A DNA stretch of 64,000 nt from Rallus limicola (Eukaryota > Chordata > Aves > Gruiformes > Rallidae), in contig JAKCOZ010000060.1 in assembly GCA_022605955.1 (NCBI GenBank), forward strand, positions 7,501 through 71,500, in the 5' to 3' direction. Both the position numbers and the translations under genes were made by a program. The stretch's first letter is position 1, and each line of letters opens with the position of its first letter. The notes below the pieces were generated by a model. It was given only the letters and a program-made list of their open reading frames with translations, did no database searches and was not told the DNA's origin. Below, in pieces: positions 22,201 to 35,699 of the stretch.

Positions 22201-25090
22201 CTGCTGCCTAAAAAGTATTCTTGTAATGTACTCTTCTTGACCCTAAACCTTCACAGTATTTTGCTTTGCAAAGACTATTTCTAGTGACTTCATACACGTA
22301 TCAGTCCAACCATTTTTAGGTCTTGCAAGTTATATGTGTCTGGCTAGAACTGACTGGTTTGGTCATCACTTGCTATAGAGTGGTTTGAGGACCACTGGAG
22401 TGAGAAGGCATTGATCCACAGAGGGGTGTAGAATCTGGAAATACCTGCAGAGATGGTATTCAGAGAGAGGAAGAAAAAAGTCCACTCTGAACATTTTTTT
22501 CACCCTATAACCAGCTATAACACACTATCTTCATATTGCTAATTTCTTTTTGTTTACATTCTCTATTCTCATTGTGTCCTTGTATCCAACACTTTCTGTT
22601 TTTGTGAAACTTCTTTCACTGTGTTGGCTTTCAAACTAGTGTTCATGAACTGCATTGTGCAGCTGCAGAAAATGACCCAAGGAAAGGCCCAAAGCCAGAA
22701 TCTCAGGTACTTTCATTTCCCTTAAATCTTCGTTCCTGCCTTGGAAAAAACTGAACAGAACAGTGTCTCATAACACCTCTGAAGACTAAAAATAGATTAC
22801 AGGTAAATGATGGTTGCCTATTGGGAGGGAGGATGTGAAAAAGACACATGTGAAATGCCAGGAGGGAGAGGAAGGCATGGAGCAGAAGAAGGGAGTGGAG
22901 AAGTCCCTAGGGAGGAAGAGGCCAGTCATTGATGCAGGGGGGGATGGGGCACCCAGCTGTGCTGCTTAACAAAGGACAATATTGGAACATCTCATGAATG
23001 CCTGGTCCTTCCTCTATTCAAAAGTGCAAGCAGAGGTTGAAAGGCATCCCAAATGGAGTATTTGGTTGTGTGCTTCATTCAGCATTGCAAATTTTCATAC
23101 ATCCTAAGGGAAAAAAGCCAAGAGTGAAACCACACCGAAAACATGGTTAAAAGTACCCCACAAATGTGAGGCATTGATTGCTCTGCTCTGGAATGGGGAT
23201 GTGGTGTACTTCTTCCTTCTCTCTTTCAGACTGGACGATATTCCCTTGCACATAAGATAAAACATAAAAAGCGCCAACAGTTTTCCATTCAAAATTGCCT
23301 TCCAGTTTCAAATTATCTTCTATTAAACCCTAATGGTCTTGATAATATTTTGTTTAACAACCCACCAAAAAAGTATCAAAACTGCTCTGGAAGAGCTTTG
23401 ATTTTTCTTTTCAAGGTAACCACATTGTCAAGGAGCTTCCTTCTGAACAAGGCAATATGTTATTTTAGTATGGTAGTTAGTATTTTTAACACTTATTAGT
23501 GTTGTACACAGCGTAGCTCTGTGCAGTAACATACCACATAAATTGCTTGCTTGTATTTTGGCAATTTGTTCTAGCTGGAAATTTGGTTTTGGCAGTGGGA
23601 TTAGCAAAAGTCCTTTGGTATCCAAGGGGTGGCCAAAAGTCCATCAGGTGGGTCCCACAAACATGTACAAACCTTGTGAAGGCTCCCCACTTGAATAACC
23701 ACCCAATTTCATTTCACACACAGGTGGGTTGAGATGTTTCTGCAGTGGGCACTGGGTCCTGCCCCAACACGTGACCCATAGGTCAGACTTTGCGTTAGAG
23801 CATCCTTTCCCAGGAGCATGACCAAAGCCACAGGACCCAGATCTGTGGCCAGCTTGTAGATCCCAAGCCCTGACCCTAATTTAGCTGCTGACACTCTGGG
23901 CTCACTCGGGGTGGGGGAAAGGGGGAACTGAAAGAAATCAAAGCCACTTTTCCAAACTCATTATCTTCAGCTGCACTAAGCACAAATCTGGTACAGCTGA
24001 GGATCTGGCCTCTTGTGATTAAAGCCATTTCCATCAGATTGAAAACTAAGGCAAAACTAATGAGGAGAAAACAAAAGGGGCTGCAGAAAACAAAAGCAAT
24101 GTGGTTTTAATTTTCTTGTGTAAGGTCCAAGTTACATGCTGTATTGTCTGCTGAAGTCAAACAGAGTGCCTGACAGCTTGGAGCACTGCAGTTTTGCAAG
24201 AAAATTCTGTGTCTGTCTCAGATACAGCAAGTCTTGAAAATGTCTGTATTTTCTATTAGCAACCAGGTACACCTAAAATTTTATGGCAGTTAGCTTTCCT
24301 TAGTTTTCATATTTCTCAAGCTGTGGTAGCTGTTAAAATTACCTTGGTGGGACTCCTGTCCAAGACCTGTGGTCAGACTTTGCACTAGTTTTACTGTGGT
24401 TAAGTGCAGTCATAGCTGCATGTGTGTGAGGGCTTTTCTGCAGGCTGCTTTCTTGCTGTCTTCTTGATACAGCTGCAGTGTGATTCCACTCCAACCCATC
24501 TGTTTTGGGATGGCTGCCATGGCCACCTAGCCTAAACAACTTTTTAAATTCACCTTCACAGTTCAATCAAGGAAAAAAAACCCCAAACATTAACATATAG
24601 ATTCTGATGGTATTTCTGCTATCAGGTGGCATTACTAGCTCAAAAATAGATGCTTAATCTGATGAAAAATTAAAAAGGGAAATTTTAAAATGAGAGAAAG
24701 AAATATAAGCACAGTTCGCTAATGTTTGGATTCCGAAATCATAGAATTAGAGAGAAATAAGAAATATTAAAACATTCTTTCATTCTTTTGAGACTTTTAA
24801 GTTTTTCAATGATTACTGCCTCTCTTCAGGCTGGAAAATGCAGAGCAGTATTTTAAAAGGTATTTTAATGCTTCTTAAAAAAATCTTAGGAATAAAACAT
24901 AAAAAAAGGGGGAAAATCATGTTCTGTATTGCAAGATTTTACTTTTACCTATTGGACTATTCTGCTTTAATGGAAACACTTTTTTAGTGTACTGTTCTAT
25001 ATATAAAAAAGTCGTTAACTACCCAAATATAAAACATTGCTTTTAAGGTCTAAAAACATCAATATCCCATTTAGTGGATTTATATGATCT
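19228..25090. other. unique non-coding sequence, no gene seen
   Basis: About 5.9 kb with no recognisable transposon or exon. It includes a two-copy 17-bp tandem duplication at 21114-21147, a purine/G-rich patch at 22855-22960, and a strongly AT-rich section at 24640-25080. Confidence 0.55.
21114..21147 (+). repeat. two-copy 17-bp tandem duplication
   Basis: TGCCTGTATTACTGAAA (21114-21130) is followed directly by TGCCTGTATTACTGAAG (21131-21147), which differs only in the last base. Confidence 0.9.
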
Positions 25091-25108
25091 GGGGGAGGGG
25101 GGGGGGGG
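25091..25108 (+). repeat. G tract (G5-A-G12)
   Basis: Five G, one A, then twelve G. It can be partitioned into four G3 runs, so it is also a G-quadruplex candidate. It is prone to length error in assembly. Confidence 0.85.
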
Positions 25109-26509
25109 AAAAGAAAGGAAAAATTAACAAACAGGGGTTCACTGTTCTAGCATCATGAGGATAAGTATGCTGTTGGATGCAAGGTGGTGGGGCTAATACA
25201 GATGAAGAAATTAGTCGTGGTCTAATCAGTTCCTGGATTCAGAGTCTGCTCTGTATAAAAATATTTCTGTGTAAAATATTTTTCACTGTTGTGTTTTTGT
25301 TTTATTATTTTTACTTTTCTAGATACTAATTTCTATTTAGCTGATACCTAGGAGTCTATTTATAAAGTTTCATTCTGTTTCTCTCCAGTTTAAGCTTTCT
25401 GTGACCTTTCACCTTTCACCTTGTGCTATTGTGTTGGATTTCACATCTTTAAATCTTGGGAGCACTGATTCACACATCTAAATCTTCAGCAAAATGTAGG
25501 CTTAAGACGCATTGTTCCTGTCAGGAGAGAAACTTTGCTTCTATAAAGTGTGAACAGCTGTGCAAAATACTGACCTAACGCTAGAGTTAATGTCAAGAAC
25601 AAATGTTCAGGTCTTTTGGTTTGGTTTTTTTGGTTTTTTTTTTTTTTTTTTTAAGTTTCTAAGCTGGACTATCCAAAGTCTGACAAGCAAACAAAAACAG
25701 AAAGAAAAAAGGAAATTAAGTGGAGCTTATACCATCATGTCACAGGAAAAAGCCAAACAATCTTCTGATACTACTCTGAAATAAAATGCGGAGATAGTTT
25801 AGCATCTTCTGGAGGTCACTCTTTTTGCAAGAGTGTACAACACATTTACTGTTTTCTAACTATTATTTTGCTCAGATTAGTCCTTTTATCAGCAGGTGCC
25901 AGGTGTAAGGCATCAACACAAGGCAGTAGAACTCCCAAGGCTGCCTTTCTGGAAGAAGTCACAGTCTAAGTTCGCACCGTGGAAACGTCTTGCTCTTTGA
26001 GGCAGGAATGTATCTGAACCCCTTCCAATCTCTGAGACATTTTAGGCCGAGAAAAGCACAAGGTGTTTGTTAATCTCAAATGGACAGATGTATACTGTAT
26101 CAAGGCTTTTTTACTCCCTCACCTTCGTGCAGAAAAGAAGAAGCTGTCACAGATCTGATCTTTTGTATTTAATGTTGAACTGGTATTCTTGTGGTGGCTT
26201 TTGTATCTCTGGCTATTTCTCATTTGGGTACTCATTTCATGTTGATCTTAAAATACTATTTTCCCCAAACAACTTGGCAAGGGAGAACCAAATGAACTGT
26301 CTTCATGAAGAGTTACCAAAAAAACATGTGGATACACAAGAAGCAAACATAGCACAGAAGATGGGTAAGCAGTAGAGGAGTAATGAGATGGTTGATGGAG
26401 CTCTGGGACTTCTGTGGTGTCAAGAGAATATAAACCAAAGGACATAACTGCAGATAGCTGCTCAGCATGTGTGTGAGTCCATGGTGAACCCATGAAGCAG
26501 AGAAACACA
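25109..26509. other. unique non-coding sequence, no gene seen
   Basis: Includes a T-rich tract at 25612-25652. No exon seen. A plus-strand 102-codon frame at 26067-26375 has no recognisable protein family. Confidence 0.5.
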
Positions 26510-26907
26510 TCAAGATCCATCCTATCGTATGAGGAGTGGCTGAGGAAGATGGGGATGTTTAGCATGGAGAAGAGGAGGCTTATCACTGCCTACAACTACC
26601 CGAAAGTTAGAGGTAGAGTAGCAGAAGTAGAGGTGGGTGACTGTGCCTTCAGCCAGGGAAGAGGAGATGGGACAGGAGGCAATGGGCTCAAGCTGTGCCA
26701 GGGCAGGGTCTGCTCAGATGTTAGGAAAAAGTTCTTCAGTGGAAGAGTTGTCAGGGCCTGGCACAGGCTGCCCAGGGAGGGGGCTGAGTCACAGGAAGCA
26801 CAGGTAGATGAGTTACTAAGGGATATGGTTTAGCGTAAGACAGGAACGGTTGGACTTGTTGATCTCAAAGAGCTTTTCCAACCTTTTCATTCTGTGACTC
26901 TCATGAC
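26510..26907 (+). mobile_element. CR1 LINE fragment
   Basis: Plus-strand CR1 with RT C-terminal words SYEEWLRKMGMFSMEKRRL and GGNGLKLCQGRVCSDVRKKF, and FSGRVVRAWHRLPRE near 26735-26780. It then has the 3' tail GGTTGGACTTGTTGATCTC, CTTTTCCAACC and weak octamers (ATTCTGTG, ACTCTCATG). About 400 bp remain, with the C-terminal frame damaged upstream by substitutions and small gaps. Confidence 0.93.
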
Positions 26908-26934
26908 TTTAAGTGGTAACATCTTTGAGAGGTG

Positions 26935-27268
26935 TTCTGATCAATGTTTATAAATATCTGAAGTGTGGGACACAAGGGGACACGGGCAGCCTCTTCTCAG
27001 TGTCTGTGGGGACAGAACAAGGGGCAATGGCCTCAAGTTGGAGCACAGGGAGTTCCACCCCAATCTGGGGAAGAACTTCTTCCCAGTGAGGGTGAGGGAG
27101 CCCTGGGACAGGCTGCCCAGGGTGAGTGTGGAGTCTCCTTCTCTGGAGAGATTCCAGCCCTATCTGGACACTAACCTATGCGACCTGTCCTAGGGACCCT
27201 GCTTTGGCAGGGGGTTGGACTTGATCTCTGGAGGGCCCTTCCAACCCTCACAGTTCTGTGATTCCATG
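26935..27268 (+). mobile_element. CR1 LINE fragment, second subfamily
   Basis: Plus-strand CR1 starting at about TGATCAATGTTTATAAATAT. RT C-terminal words are RGNGLKLEHREFHPNLGKNF and WDRLPRVSVESPSLERF. The 3' end has CCTGCTTTGGCAGGGGGTTG, GGGCCCTTCCAACCCTCAC and the octamers TTCTGTG/ATTCCATG. Its 3' sequence differs from the neighbour at 26510-26907, so the two are separate insertions about 27 bp apart, not one element. Confidence 0.94.
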
Positions 27269-29052
27269 AAAAGATTGTTACAGGAAATAACGTAGCATAA
27301 ATAAATGCACCATCCCTTCTATATTTTCTGCAGAGTTACACATTCAGTAAAATAAAAGTAGGTATTTTTTCTAATTATACAAGACTGCAAACAGGAAATT
27401 AGCAATAGGATTTTATACTGAGAAGCCCAGATACGGCAATCAGAGCAGAACATGCAGGCTCAGATATACACACAGAAGGGAAACTACATCATGACACACA
27501 TGTTACTTAATACATTTTACACTCAAAATCTCAGCATTGGTTTATATGCAAATTATACTTCATGCAAAGTACTTAACCAGCCAGTGGAGTCATGCTTTTA
27601 GATCAGAATATCTGACTTTTGAAGACAATATTATGAATATATCTAATTTATATGCATATGTTTCTGCCATGTTAAATGCAGAAACACATGTATATAAATT
27701 ACATATATTCATGGTTTTAAATATATTTCATAGCATATCAGTTTCCACTGACTCCCTGTAAAATATTTAAGCTTTTAAACAAGGTTGCAATCCTATGCAA
27801 CTTTGCAAGAAGCACAAATTCACTTGAGAAAGAACTGCTCAGCTGAGAGTATTCCAGCTCATAGGAGGATGGTGCATCAAGCTAAATTCTAGACTTTCAT
27901 TTCTTCAACAGTTGTCCATATTTGTGATCAATAAGTAGATTGTATGAATATCAGTCCTGCCAACACTGAGAGCGGGCTACTTACTTCTCATACTGTTTGA
28001 TTGTACTTAGATTATTTCAAGGCTGCTCCTCTCTCCAAAAGTATAAATTCAGGTGTTACATTCGTGTGGGGATGCACTGACCTTTGCAAAGACACATGGA
28101 GCTGCTCCTTTTAGGACAGCAATTAAGAGTTTTGCCCATGCATTGTGGAACATCACTTTTCACAAGACACTTTTAAAATAACATTCTCTTCACAGTCCAG
28201 ACGGAGGCAAAAAAAATCCAACCCAAGCAGTATAAGGAGATTATCTTAGGTGAGATGATGAAAAAACCTAGGAAAGTGTCAGCAGCAATTCTTTCTTTAA
28301 CTGCCATAGTAAAACAATGTTTTCCTAGTCAGGTATTGTATTAATTTTATAAAGCATCATAAATATCTACAGCAATGTGTAAATAAGAGAGGGAAAAAAT
28401 TATCTTATAGAGATGGCCATCCACTAACCTAAATCTGTCTCCATCAATTAAATTACATAATCACAAAAGATCTTTAAAGCTGGAGAAATGAGATCCAAAT
28501 CAAAAGTCCAAGTCACATCAAGCATTTAATACTCACATTTTGGCTGCTTGCATTTCCTTGATGTCATGGCACATCTGACAGCCCTTTTTCAGTCTGTGCA
28601 GACCAGAAACCTGTCAACCCTAGGATATGCCCTTAGTGGCCTCTTCCAGTATTTCTTATTTAAACATGTGAACACACCCTGTTGTCTCATAAGAAGGTGG
28701 TATAAACTACAGTCCTCCTCCTGCTGTGAAAAAATTGATTGAATTTTTTTTTCCCCCCAGAAATTTAATCAAGATTGACTTTTTGGTGGCAGAGTAGACA
28801 GATTTTGCAAAATAGCATTCTATAGAGGGACAAGTAAAGCGAGCAGATGTGCTCTTAGTTTTCCTCACATCAGATCTTTAAAACCAGTATTTTATCTAAA
28901 AGCATGAATAAATTCTATAAGAAAATCGGAAAGAAATCTACACTCATTCCTTAATTATATACACAATCTAAAAGCTCTACTGAAGAATGATGCCACTGTC
29001 TGAGGACTCTGTCTTCCCTACATCTTCCCACAACACAGCTCTTTGTACAAAT
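27269..29052. other. unique non-coding sequence, no gene seen
   Basis: AT-rich unique sequence between CR1 copies. No gene or repeat family recognised. Confidence 0.55.
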
Positions 29053-29690
29053 CATTGAATCACAGAATATGTTGCATTGACAGGGACCTTTAAAGGCCAC
29101 CTAGTCCAAGCCCCTGCAGTGAGCAGGGACATCTTCACTAGAGCAGGTCACTCAGAGCCCCATCAAGCCTGACCTTGGATGTCTCCAGGGATGGGGCCTA
29201 AACCACCTCTCTGGGCAACTTGTGCCAGTGATCAACAGCCCTAATATTGAAAATCTTTTTACTAATACCCAACCTAAATCTCCCCTTTTTGAGTTTAAAA
29301 CCGTTACCCTTCATCCTATTGCTCCATGCTATCATGAACAGTTCTTTCCCAGCATTCTTTTAGGTGTCTTTCAGGTACTGGAAGGCTGCTAACAGGTCCT
29401 CCCAGAGCCTTCTCTTCTCCAGGCTGAACAAGACCAACTCTCTCAGCCTGGTTTCCTAGAAGAGGTGCTCCAGCCCTTTGTGTCCCTGCTCTGGATGTGC
29501 TACAACAAGTACATGTTCTTCTTGTGTTGAGGGCTCTAGTGCTGGACACAGTGTTCCAGGTGAAGTCTCTCCAGAGCAGAGCAGAGGGACAGAATATCCT
29601 CTCTCAATATGCTGGCCACACTTCTTTTGATGCAGCCCAGGATGTGGTTGCCCTTCAGGGCTGCAGATGCACATTGGTGGCTTAATCAGC
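29053..29690 (-). mobile_element. CR1 LINE fragment
   Basis: A reversed CR1 of about 640 bp. The plus strand starts CATTGAATCACAGAATATG (reverse octamers), then GGCCACCTAGTCCAAGCCCC, GGGCAACTTGTGCCAGTG and GAGCCTTCTCTTCTCCAGGC. It ends with CTTTTGATGCAGCCCAGGAT and GGTTGCCCTTCAGGGCTGC, the CR1 RT region encoding ILGCIKR-like residues. Frames are broken in several places. It belongs to the shared-core group with a long 3' UTR-proximal RT C-terminus. Confidence 0.94.
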
Positions 29691-30999
29691 ATTCACACCT
29701 ATCCCACCACAGGCTATAGTATTTCAGTTCAAATAATCATCCCTTACACCTGTTTCAGATCCTTCGGGTTGCCATTCTTTGACTTTTCCTGACACTTTTC
29801 ACCACGGGATCTGTTTCTGAAATTATCTGTGCCACACATCTTCAAACAACAGCTTTCACTAGGAGACAGACAGGTTTGCAACTCTTGTACTATCTCAGTT
29901 CTCATTATAATCATATTTTTCAGATTCCCAAACAACTAGGTAGCTGTTGAGAAGTACTGTGGGTGTTCACAACTTGTTTCTGGTATTGATGAAATAACTC
30001 AAGAATAAAATTTCATGCAGAAATAATCTATTTCTATATTATAGCTCGCCTGGTCCCTAAGATAAAGAATTAGCTGGTATCAGATGACCATAACTTTTCC
30101 CATTGTCTTGATGTCCTGCAAGTGATTTTGTGGAGCTAAAAAGTACTTAGGTAAACAAATTACTTTTAGTTTTTTAAGCCGCTTGTTTCAGACTGGTGTA
30201 AAATAGCACGGGTGTCTATTGCATGTCAAGAAGATTGAGAGCAATTAATGGCTAGATAAGTAATTATTCATATTATGTATGACCATAAGATGGTAAGTAA
30301 ATAGCCCTTGTAGATTCCTATGTGTCAGAAAACAAGGCTATACACAGGAGTGATGAGAGGAGGGGAGAACAAGGCTTACAGGCTGAGTCATTGTCATCTG
30401 AAAAAACTGTCACATACTTCACTCTTGATATTTAACAGGGAAACTAATTCACACATAGATCCTGAACGGAGTTACACATCCATAAGCTCAGGCCTTGCCA
30501 GGTACCTTTGGTACCAAGCAGTACTAACTCCTAATAGTAGCAAAACTCGCATGTCAGGTCATTAAAACTGGTAATACCACCCTGTGGGCCTATGATGGTG
30601 AGGACTTGACACCCAGAGATCATCCACCTCTTTCAAAACCAAAACCAGATTCTTCTCACAGCTCTACCACAAAGCCACTGTCTAAATTCATGCCTATCCT
30701 GGAGATACCACTTGGTTTACACAAACTCCGTTAACTCTGTCACACCTTAAGCACTCTCTCAGCACAGCGGCCAGGATAAATACAAACTAACCCAGGGATG
30801 GATGAGATAACCACGGAGAAAAACTGACAAGTTATTCCAGTTTGCAGCATTTAATTTGCATATTTTAAATGAAAGAATACACAGAGTGTTGAGGGAAGAG
30901 TGGTTCGATGTTTCAACGCATTCTCCTTCCCAGAGAAGTTACCAGTGTTCAGCGCATTAGTTTCACCGAGCAGTCTTCCACTTTTTATATTCTATATTA
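29691..30999. other. unique non-coding sequence, no gene seen
   Basis: No exon, RNA gene or transposon recognised. Confidence 0.55.
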
Positions 31000-31250
31000 A
31001 TGATGCATTTTGGATTAAGATCTGCCTGTTTGGCCGCAGATCTGTGGCACTACCAGATGGAAGGAAGGTGCTCATTTCAACGGCTTTGGTCCATCGCCTT
31101 TGCCGGCAAGGAGCGTTCAATTCTATTTAGCATAAGCACTGCAAATGATGGCAAGTTAACCACTTGCTGGGGAAGGCCAGAACTCATTCATATTTCTTGG
31201 AATACTGAATTTCTTGCATGTGGCTTGATTCCCAATGAATAAATTCTGTG
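31000..31250. other. candidate conserved non-coding segment
   Basis: Repeat-free with balanced composition and several CpGs. It contains TTAATGATGCATTTTGGATTA near 31000 (TAAT and GGATTA homeodomain-type cores) and GGCAAGGAGCG-like unique words. Two overlapping plus-strand frames of about 80 codons here have no protein family resemblance. The segment resembles enhancer-type conserved DNA, but this is inferred. Confidence 0.2.
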
Positions 31251-31899
31251 AAGCTGTGAAGATCTTTGCGTTTGGACAGCCCGGTCCAATCACACACAAA
31301 TTCTTATTTTACGCTATCCTTTCTCCTTAATCAGATAGTTTTTTTTCTTGTGATACATATCACCCCTGTTGTTTTGGGAACGTGGTTTCATATTGCTTGA
31401 CGTGCATCTGATGTGTCCAGCTGAAGAGCTGGTGCAGCCCCATATCCAGCAAAGACCTATTGCCACGTAGTGCCCAAGACCAAGACTGAGTTCACAGGTT
31501 TTGCTTGAGGCAATTAGTAAGGAGCCTGATCAGTACAGATCTGCATGCACATCCCCCTAACGCCTGTGGAACCACTTTTGGAGGTCTGTTGTACTGGCTG
31601 ATCTTTCTGGAGTATCTTTTCATGTGCAGATTACATGAAGAGGAGGAGAAGAGAACTGTATTACAGAAGCAAGTCCCTTTCATACAGTCGGTTCCCCTCT
31701 GTGAAGCTTTATCAGTGGAAAAGCTGCAGGCAGCAAAAACAACATAGCCTGTGACTCTGCTCAATTTTTCCTTGAGAAGAGCTTTACACCATCTCCAGCA
31801 AGAGCGCCATCTCAAACTTTGATGGAAAGGAAATTTTCCTTGGGCAGAAGATGTATAGTAATTTTTGGAGCAGACAATAAATACCCTCTTTTACTAATG
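31251..31899. other. unique non-coding sequence, no gene seen
   Basis: Frames at 31505-31747 (plus) and 31492-31815 (minus) overlap each other on opposite strands and match no family I know. Confidence 0.5.
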
Positions 31900-32340
31900 C
31901 ATTCCATTTTATTAGCTAGATCAATATTGCTGTAATTTCTAGCCATTAGCATCTCATTGCTGCATAGTACATAAAAATATTTACATTAACACTGATCAAA
32001 ATTGCAACGGCATATATTAAAATATGAATGACATATAATCAGAATTTTCTGTTTCTACTGCCTCCAGTTATTTGTGACCCCAGATATGAAGTTCAAGTTT
32101 ACACTTAATAGCACAATTATGTAAATCTGTAATTCTAACACTGAATTACAGCTGGTAATGATCAATAATTATATTTATGTATGATGTGAAGTTAATACTG
32201 CCACCATAGATTAATGTAAACAACAAAATTATTTCTGCAGTCAAGAGCTAACAAATCATCATAAACAAAGAGAACTAAAACAATCTCTTCGGAGCTTAAT
32301 TCCCCCAGCGTAGTAAACAGATTTTTTATTTCCAATGAAT
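31900..32340. other. candidate conserved non-coding segment, AT-rich
   Basis: An AT-rich, repeat-free stretch dense in TAATTA/ATTA/TGAT-type words (for example GGTAATGATCAATAATTATA near 32154, and TAGATTAATGTAAACAAC near 32208, which also has a forkhead-like TAAACA). No open frame of note. Enhancer-like texture, inferred only. Confidence 0.2.
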
Positions 32341-35300
32341 GTAAAAGCACTGATTAAAGAAAACACATCTCTACAAAAATTGCACAATGGCTGTATCTGT
32401 TAGTACAGATTTTTTTTTTTTTTAAAAGAATCTTTGAAACAGAGTTTGTTTGACAGAAATAAAAATCTCTCCAAAGAAATCTGGATAATAATTTTGTTGT
32501 AAGAGTTCTGGGGGAAAATAAACCCTGAGGGGGGGAAAAACCCCCAACAAACCAACAGATTAAAAGGAAAACAGAGCAAGGGGTAATCAAACACAACATT
32601 TCATAACTTCAGAGTCCTTCAGAGTTCACTCACCTGTAATATTGTTCTCGGCCAAAAAGGACAACAGGGAACTGCATAGTGGGACAGAGCGGTCCTTGGT
32701 GCAGCTGGGAGTGGGCTCAAGCAGGTTAGACTGAAGAAGATTTGTCCTGGTTTGTTCACTATTCTTTCAAGAATACAAACCCACAGTTACAGTTAAAACT
32801 CTTTTTTTTCTTTTTTTTCCCTTTTCAAATTTTTCTATCTCAGCATTTTCCCACCTTCTTGATACTTAATGTGCAGCAGATTCTGCATGGGTGTACTAGA
32901 GAAGTTGTAAGCCCATGGGAACCTTCTTCCAGAGCTGGTCTTCTCCTGCAAAATGAGGCTGTGAAGTCATCTTGCACTGCATGATCCACCCTTGCAGGGT
33001 TGGTTCAAAATTCACCTAATAGAACCCAGAAAATCAAGATAAAGCCATGTATGGCTAATTAAAATGGGCTGCACTTCCTCTTCAAGGAAGCATCTTGTAC
33101 ATCTATGGGCATACCAAGTGGCAACAGTGAAGAGAGGCACTCAGTTCTTGGAGAAGTGTTGTTAAGGTACCTCTGGGGAGGAACTGGGCTGGGGAGTGTC
33201 TGGTCTGGGGTCCATCAGGGAGTTCCTATTTCTCCTGGAAGTGACACATTTCCAAAAAAACAGGCATCATGGCAACATGGAAAGATGTGCCAAAAAATGG
33301 GAAAATGGGATCGGAATGAAAAAATTTTCATCTATCCTTGGAAAATGTCAGCAAATGTGGTTGTGGAGATCAAGCTGAGTTGCCAAGGGACTGACACAAA
33401 ATATACTGAGTCCTTTTGCTGATGTGAGTGAGCTTTGTCTCACTCATTAACTCAGCATTTCCTCTGATACATATAATATCAATATATGCTTTTATTTATT
33501 TATTGCCTCTCTTGGGTTTCTGTATTGCCCAGGCTAGGCTTATGATTCTATGAAATGTTTCTCTCTGCAGGAGGAGATCTAATGACAGGTTTTAGCCAAC
33601 CCCTCTTATTTACAGGCTTGAAATAACCAAGACCACGAGTTCAGTAGGAAGCCTGTGCTGCAGAGCCCTCAAGGAACACCAGTTGAGTGGAAAGTATGCA
33701 TGTTACATACTAATGCTTTGGGGTTTTGTGTTTCATTCTAGTAAAAATGTAGAAACCAGGAGGGGAGCATATAGTTATGTGATTTTTTTTTTAAAATCAG
33801 CAGCAATTAATTACAAATAAAATTTGTCCAAAAAAATGGCTTTGTAGTAGCCCTCTTTTTGGCACTTGAATGATAGCAGAAAGCTGCCAAGTTTATTACT
33901 GTTTTTTGATTTGTTGTCAGACAGTGCCCTAAGTGGGTGGAGGGTTGGCTCACAACTTTTAATTTCATGTTTTAGGCAGTTAATTTCTGCAAGCTCTTGT
34001 GAAGACGAAAAGATTAAGAACTGAATATTGAGGAGGGTGCTAAATTGATAGCAAAGAAAATTTTTTGAACAAAATAGGGAGAACTGGAATAATTTCTGTT
34101 TTTTGGGGTTTTTTTTTAAGTGTTGATCTTTCTTTTACTTGCCTTCTATCTGCAATACTTCCTTTTGAATTAACTTTCTGACTGGGGAAAGGTCTTGCTA
34201 AATAAGCAGCAAAACATTAAAAAACTTTGGCTGTACAATAGAATCAAGTGTGGAATCCAAAGAAACAGAAAACAAAACCAAGAGAAACACGCTTAAGCCT
34301 AAACCAAACCTTACAACAACATTAAAGCTAATCCAAAGTCTTTAGAATAAATTTAAAGCAGGCTGAAAGTTTATAAAAAGGGCAAACCGGAGGATTAAAG
34401 AAAAAAAAAAAGGGAAAGAAAGAAGTCCTGAGAACAAATCTCAGTGAGCTCAAGGGTAGTGATTAAAAAAATTGCCGAGATGGCCCTGGCTCCAGTCATG
34501 GATTTTGTTCGCTCAGCATTTGCAGGAAAACCAGGGAAACCCTGTCTTATGGGAAACACTGTATGAAAGATGTAGTGCTCAGCACTGAGAATGAGTCTGC
34601 AGGAAATTTTGCAGGAATAAATGAATAGACTCTCCTAAACTCTTTTGATTTGTGTCCACAGTAATTTCAGTGGAGATAAGAGGTGTATGACATACTAAAA
34701 CAACAAAGGGGATCAAGTAATTACACTCAAAATTGAAATAATAATCAGACTGCCTCAAAGGATGAATTTGGTATGGGTTTAGTACAGAATACTTACTTAT
34801 TTCAGAGTAATGACTCACTCTGAAACCTTCTCCCCATCCACACTCAAGTTGAAAATTATGCCAAAGGAAGGAGCATGGGAAAGTATTTCTTTGGGGATCT
34901 TTCCTTCCCATAAAACCCTCATAAAAATTTTTATTATGTCAACATAATCCAGAGATGTAGCTAATTCTGTTAATGTGAAGAGTCAGTAATGTTTGACACA
35001 CTAATTACATGAAAGACTATAGGGTAATTCAGGGAATTTATGTTGACCACAGCAGGGACAGTGTTTAAAGCAAAGCACCTGAAGACGCTTTTCCTTTACC
35101 TAGGTCATTGTAAAACACAGATTTCCCTCCACAACCTGTAATATTCCCTGGATGCCTCTTTGGATGTTCCTTATCCTGCAGGAATTATTCATCAGTTGGG
35201 ATGGAACAAGCGGTTTGCATTTATTCAGTGCTCTTCATGTGGTGAAATAAAGAAGTCTGGGTTAGAAAGTGCATATATGTTTCAGCATGAAAGCTTTTAT

Positions 35301-35699
35301 CAGCGTATCTGAAGTAAATAATTTAAAATACTTCCATTGCTGAGTATAGAACTTTAGGAAACATTCCTAGAAATATGCAACTGGAGCAACCATCAAAAAA
35401 CAAACATGGGTATTAAGATAATGGAAGCACCATTTTAATTTAAGCCATATGCTGGAAGATGGTAGTTAAAACTACTTAAGTCACATTTACCACAGTAGGG
35501 AATAATGTGGATCACGATACAGAGCATAAGTGCACATGTTACTGAATTTTTTTCCATCTTTCTGACAAATTTGGAAACTGATATAAAAAACTTGTAAAGA
35601 TGCAGAACAAGTATTCAAAAGTATCATACTTGAGGGCTAGCCAGAGGCAAAGAGAAAAGTCATAGTTTTGAGTTCTCCATTATTGGCCTGTTTTGATAG
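32341..35699. other. unique non-coding sequence, no gene seen
   Basis: Holds T runs at 32409-32421 and 32801-32820, a small G5-A5-C5 hairpin at 32531-32545 and a poly-A patch at 34399-34411. No transposon or exon recognised. Confidence 0.55.
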
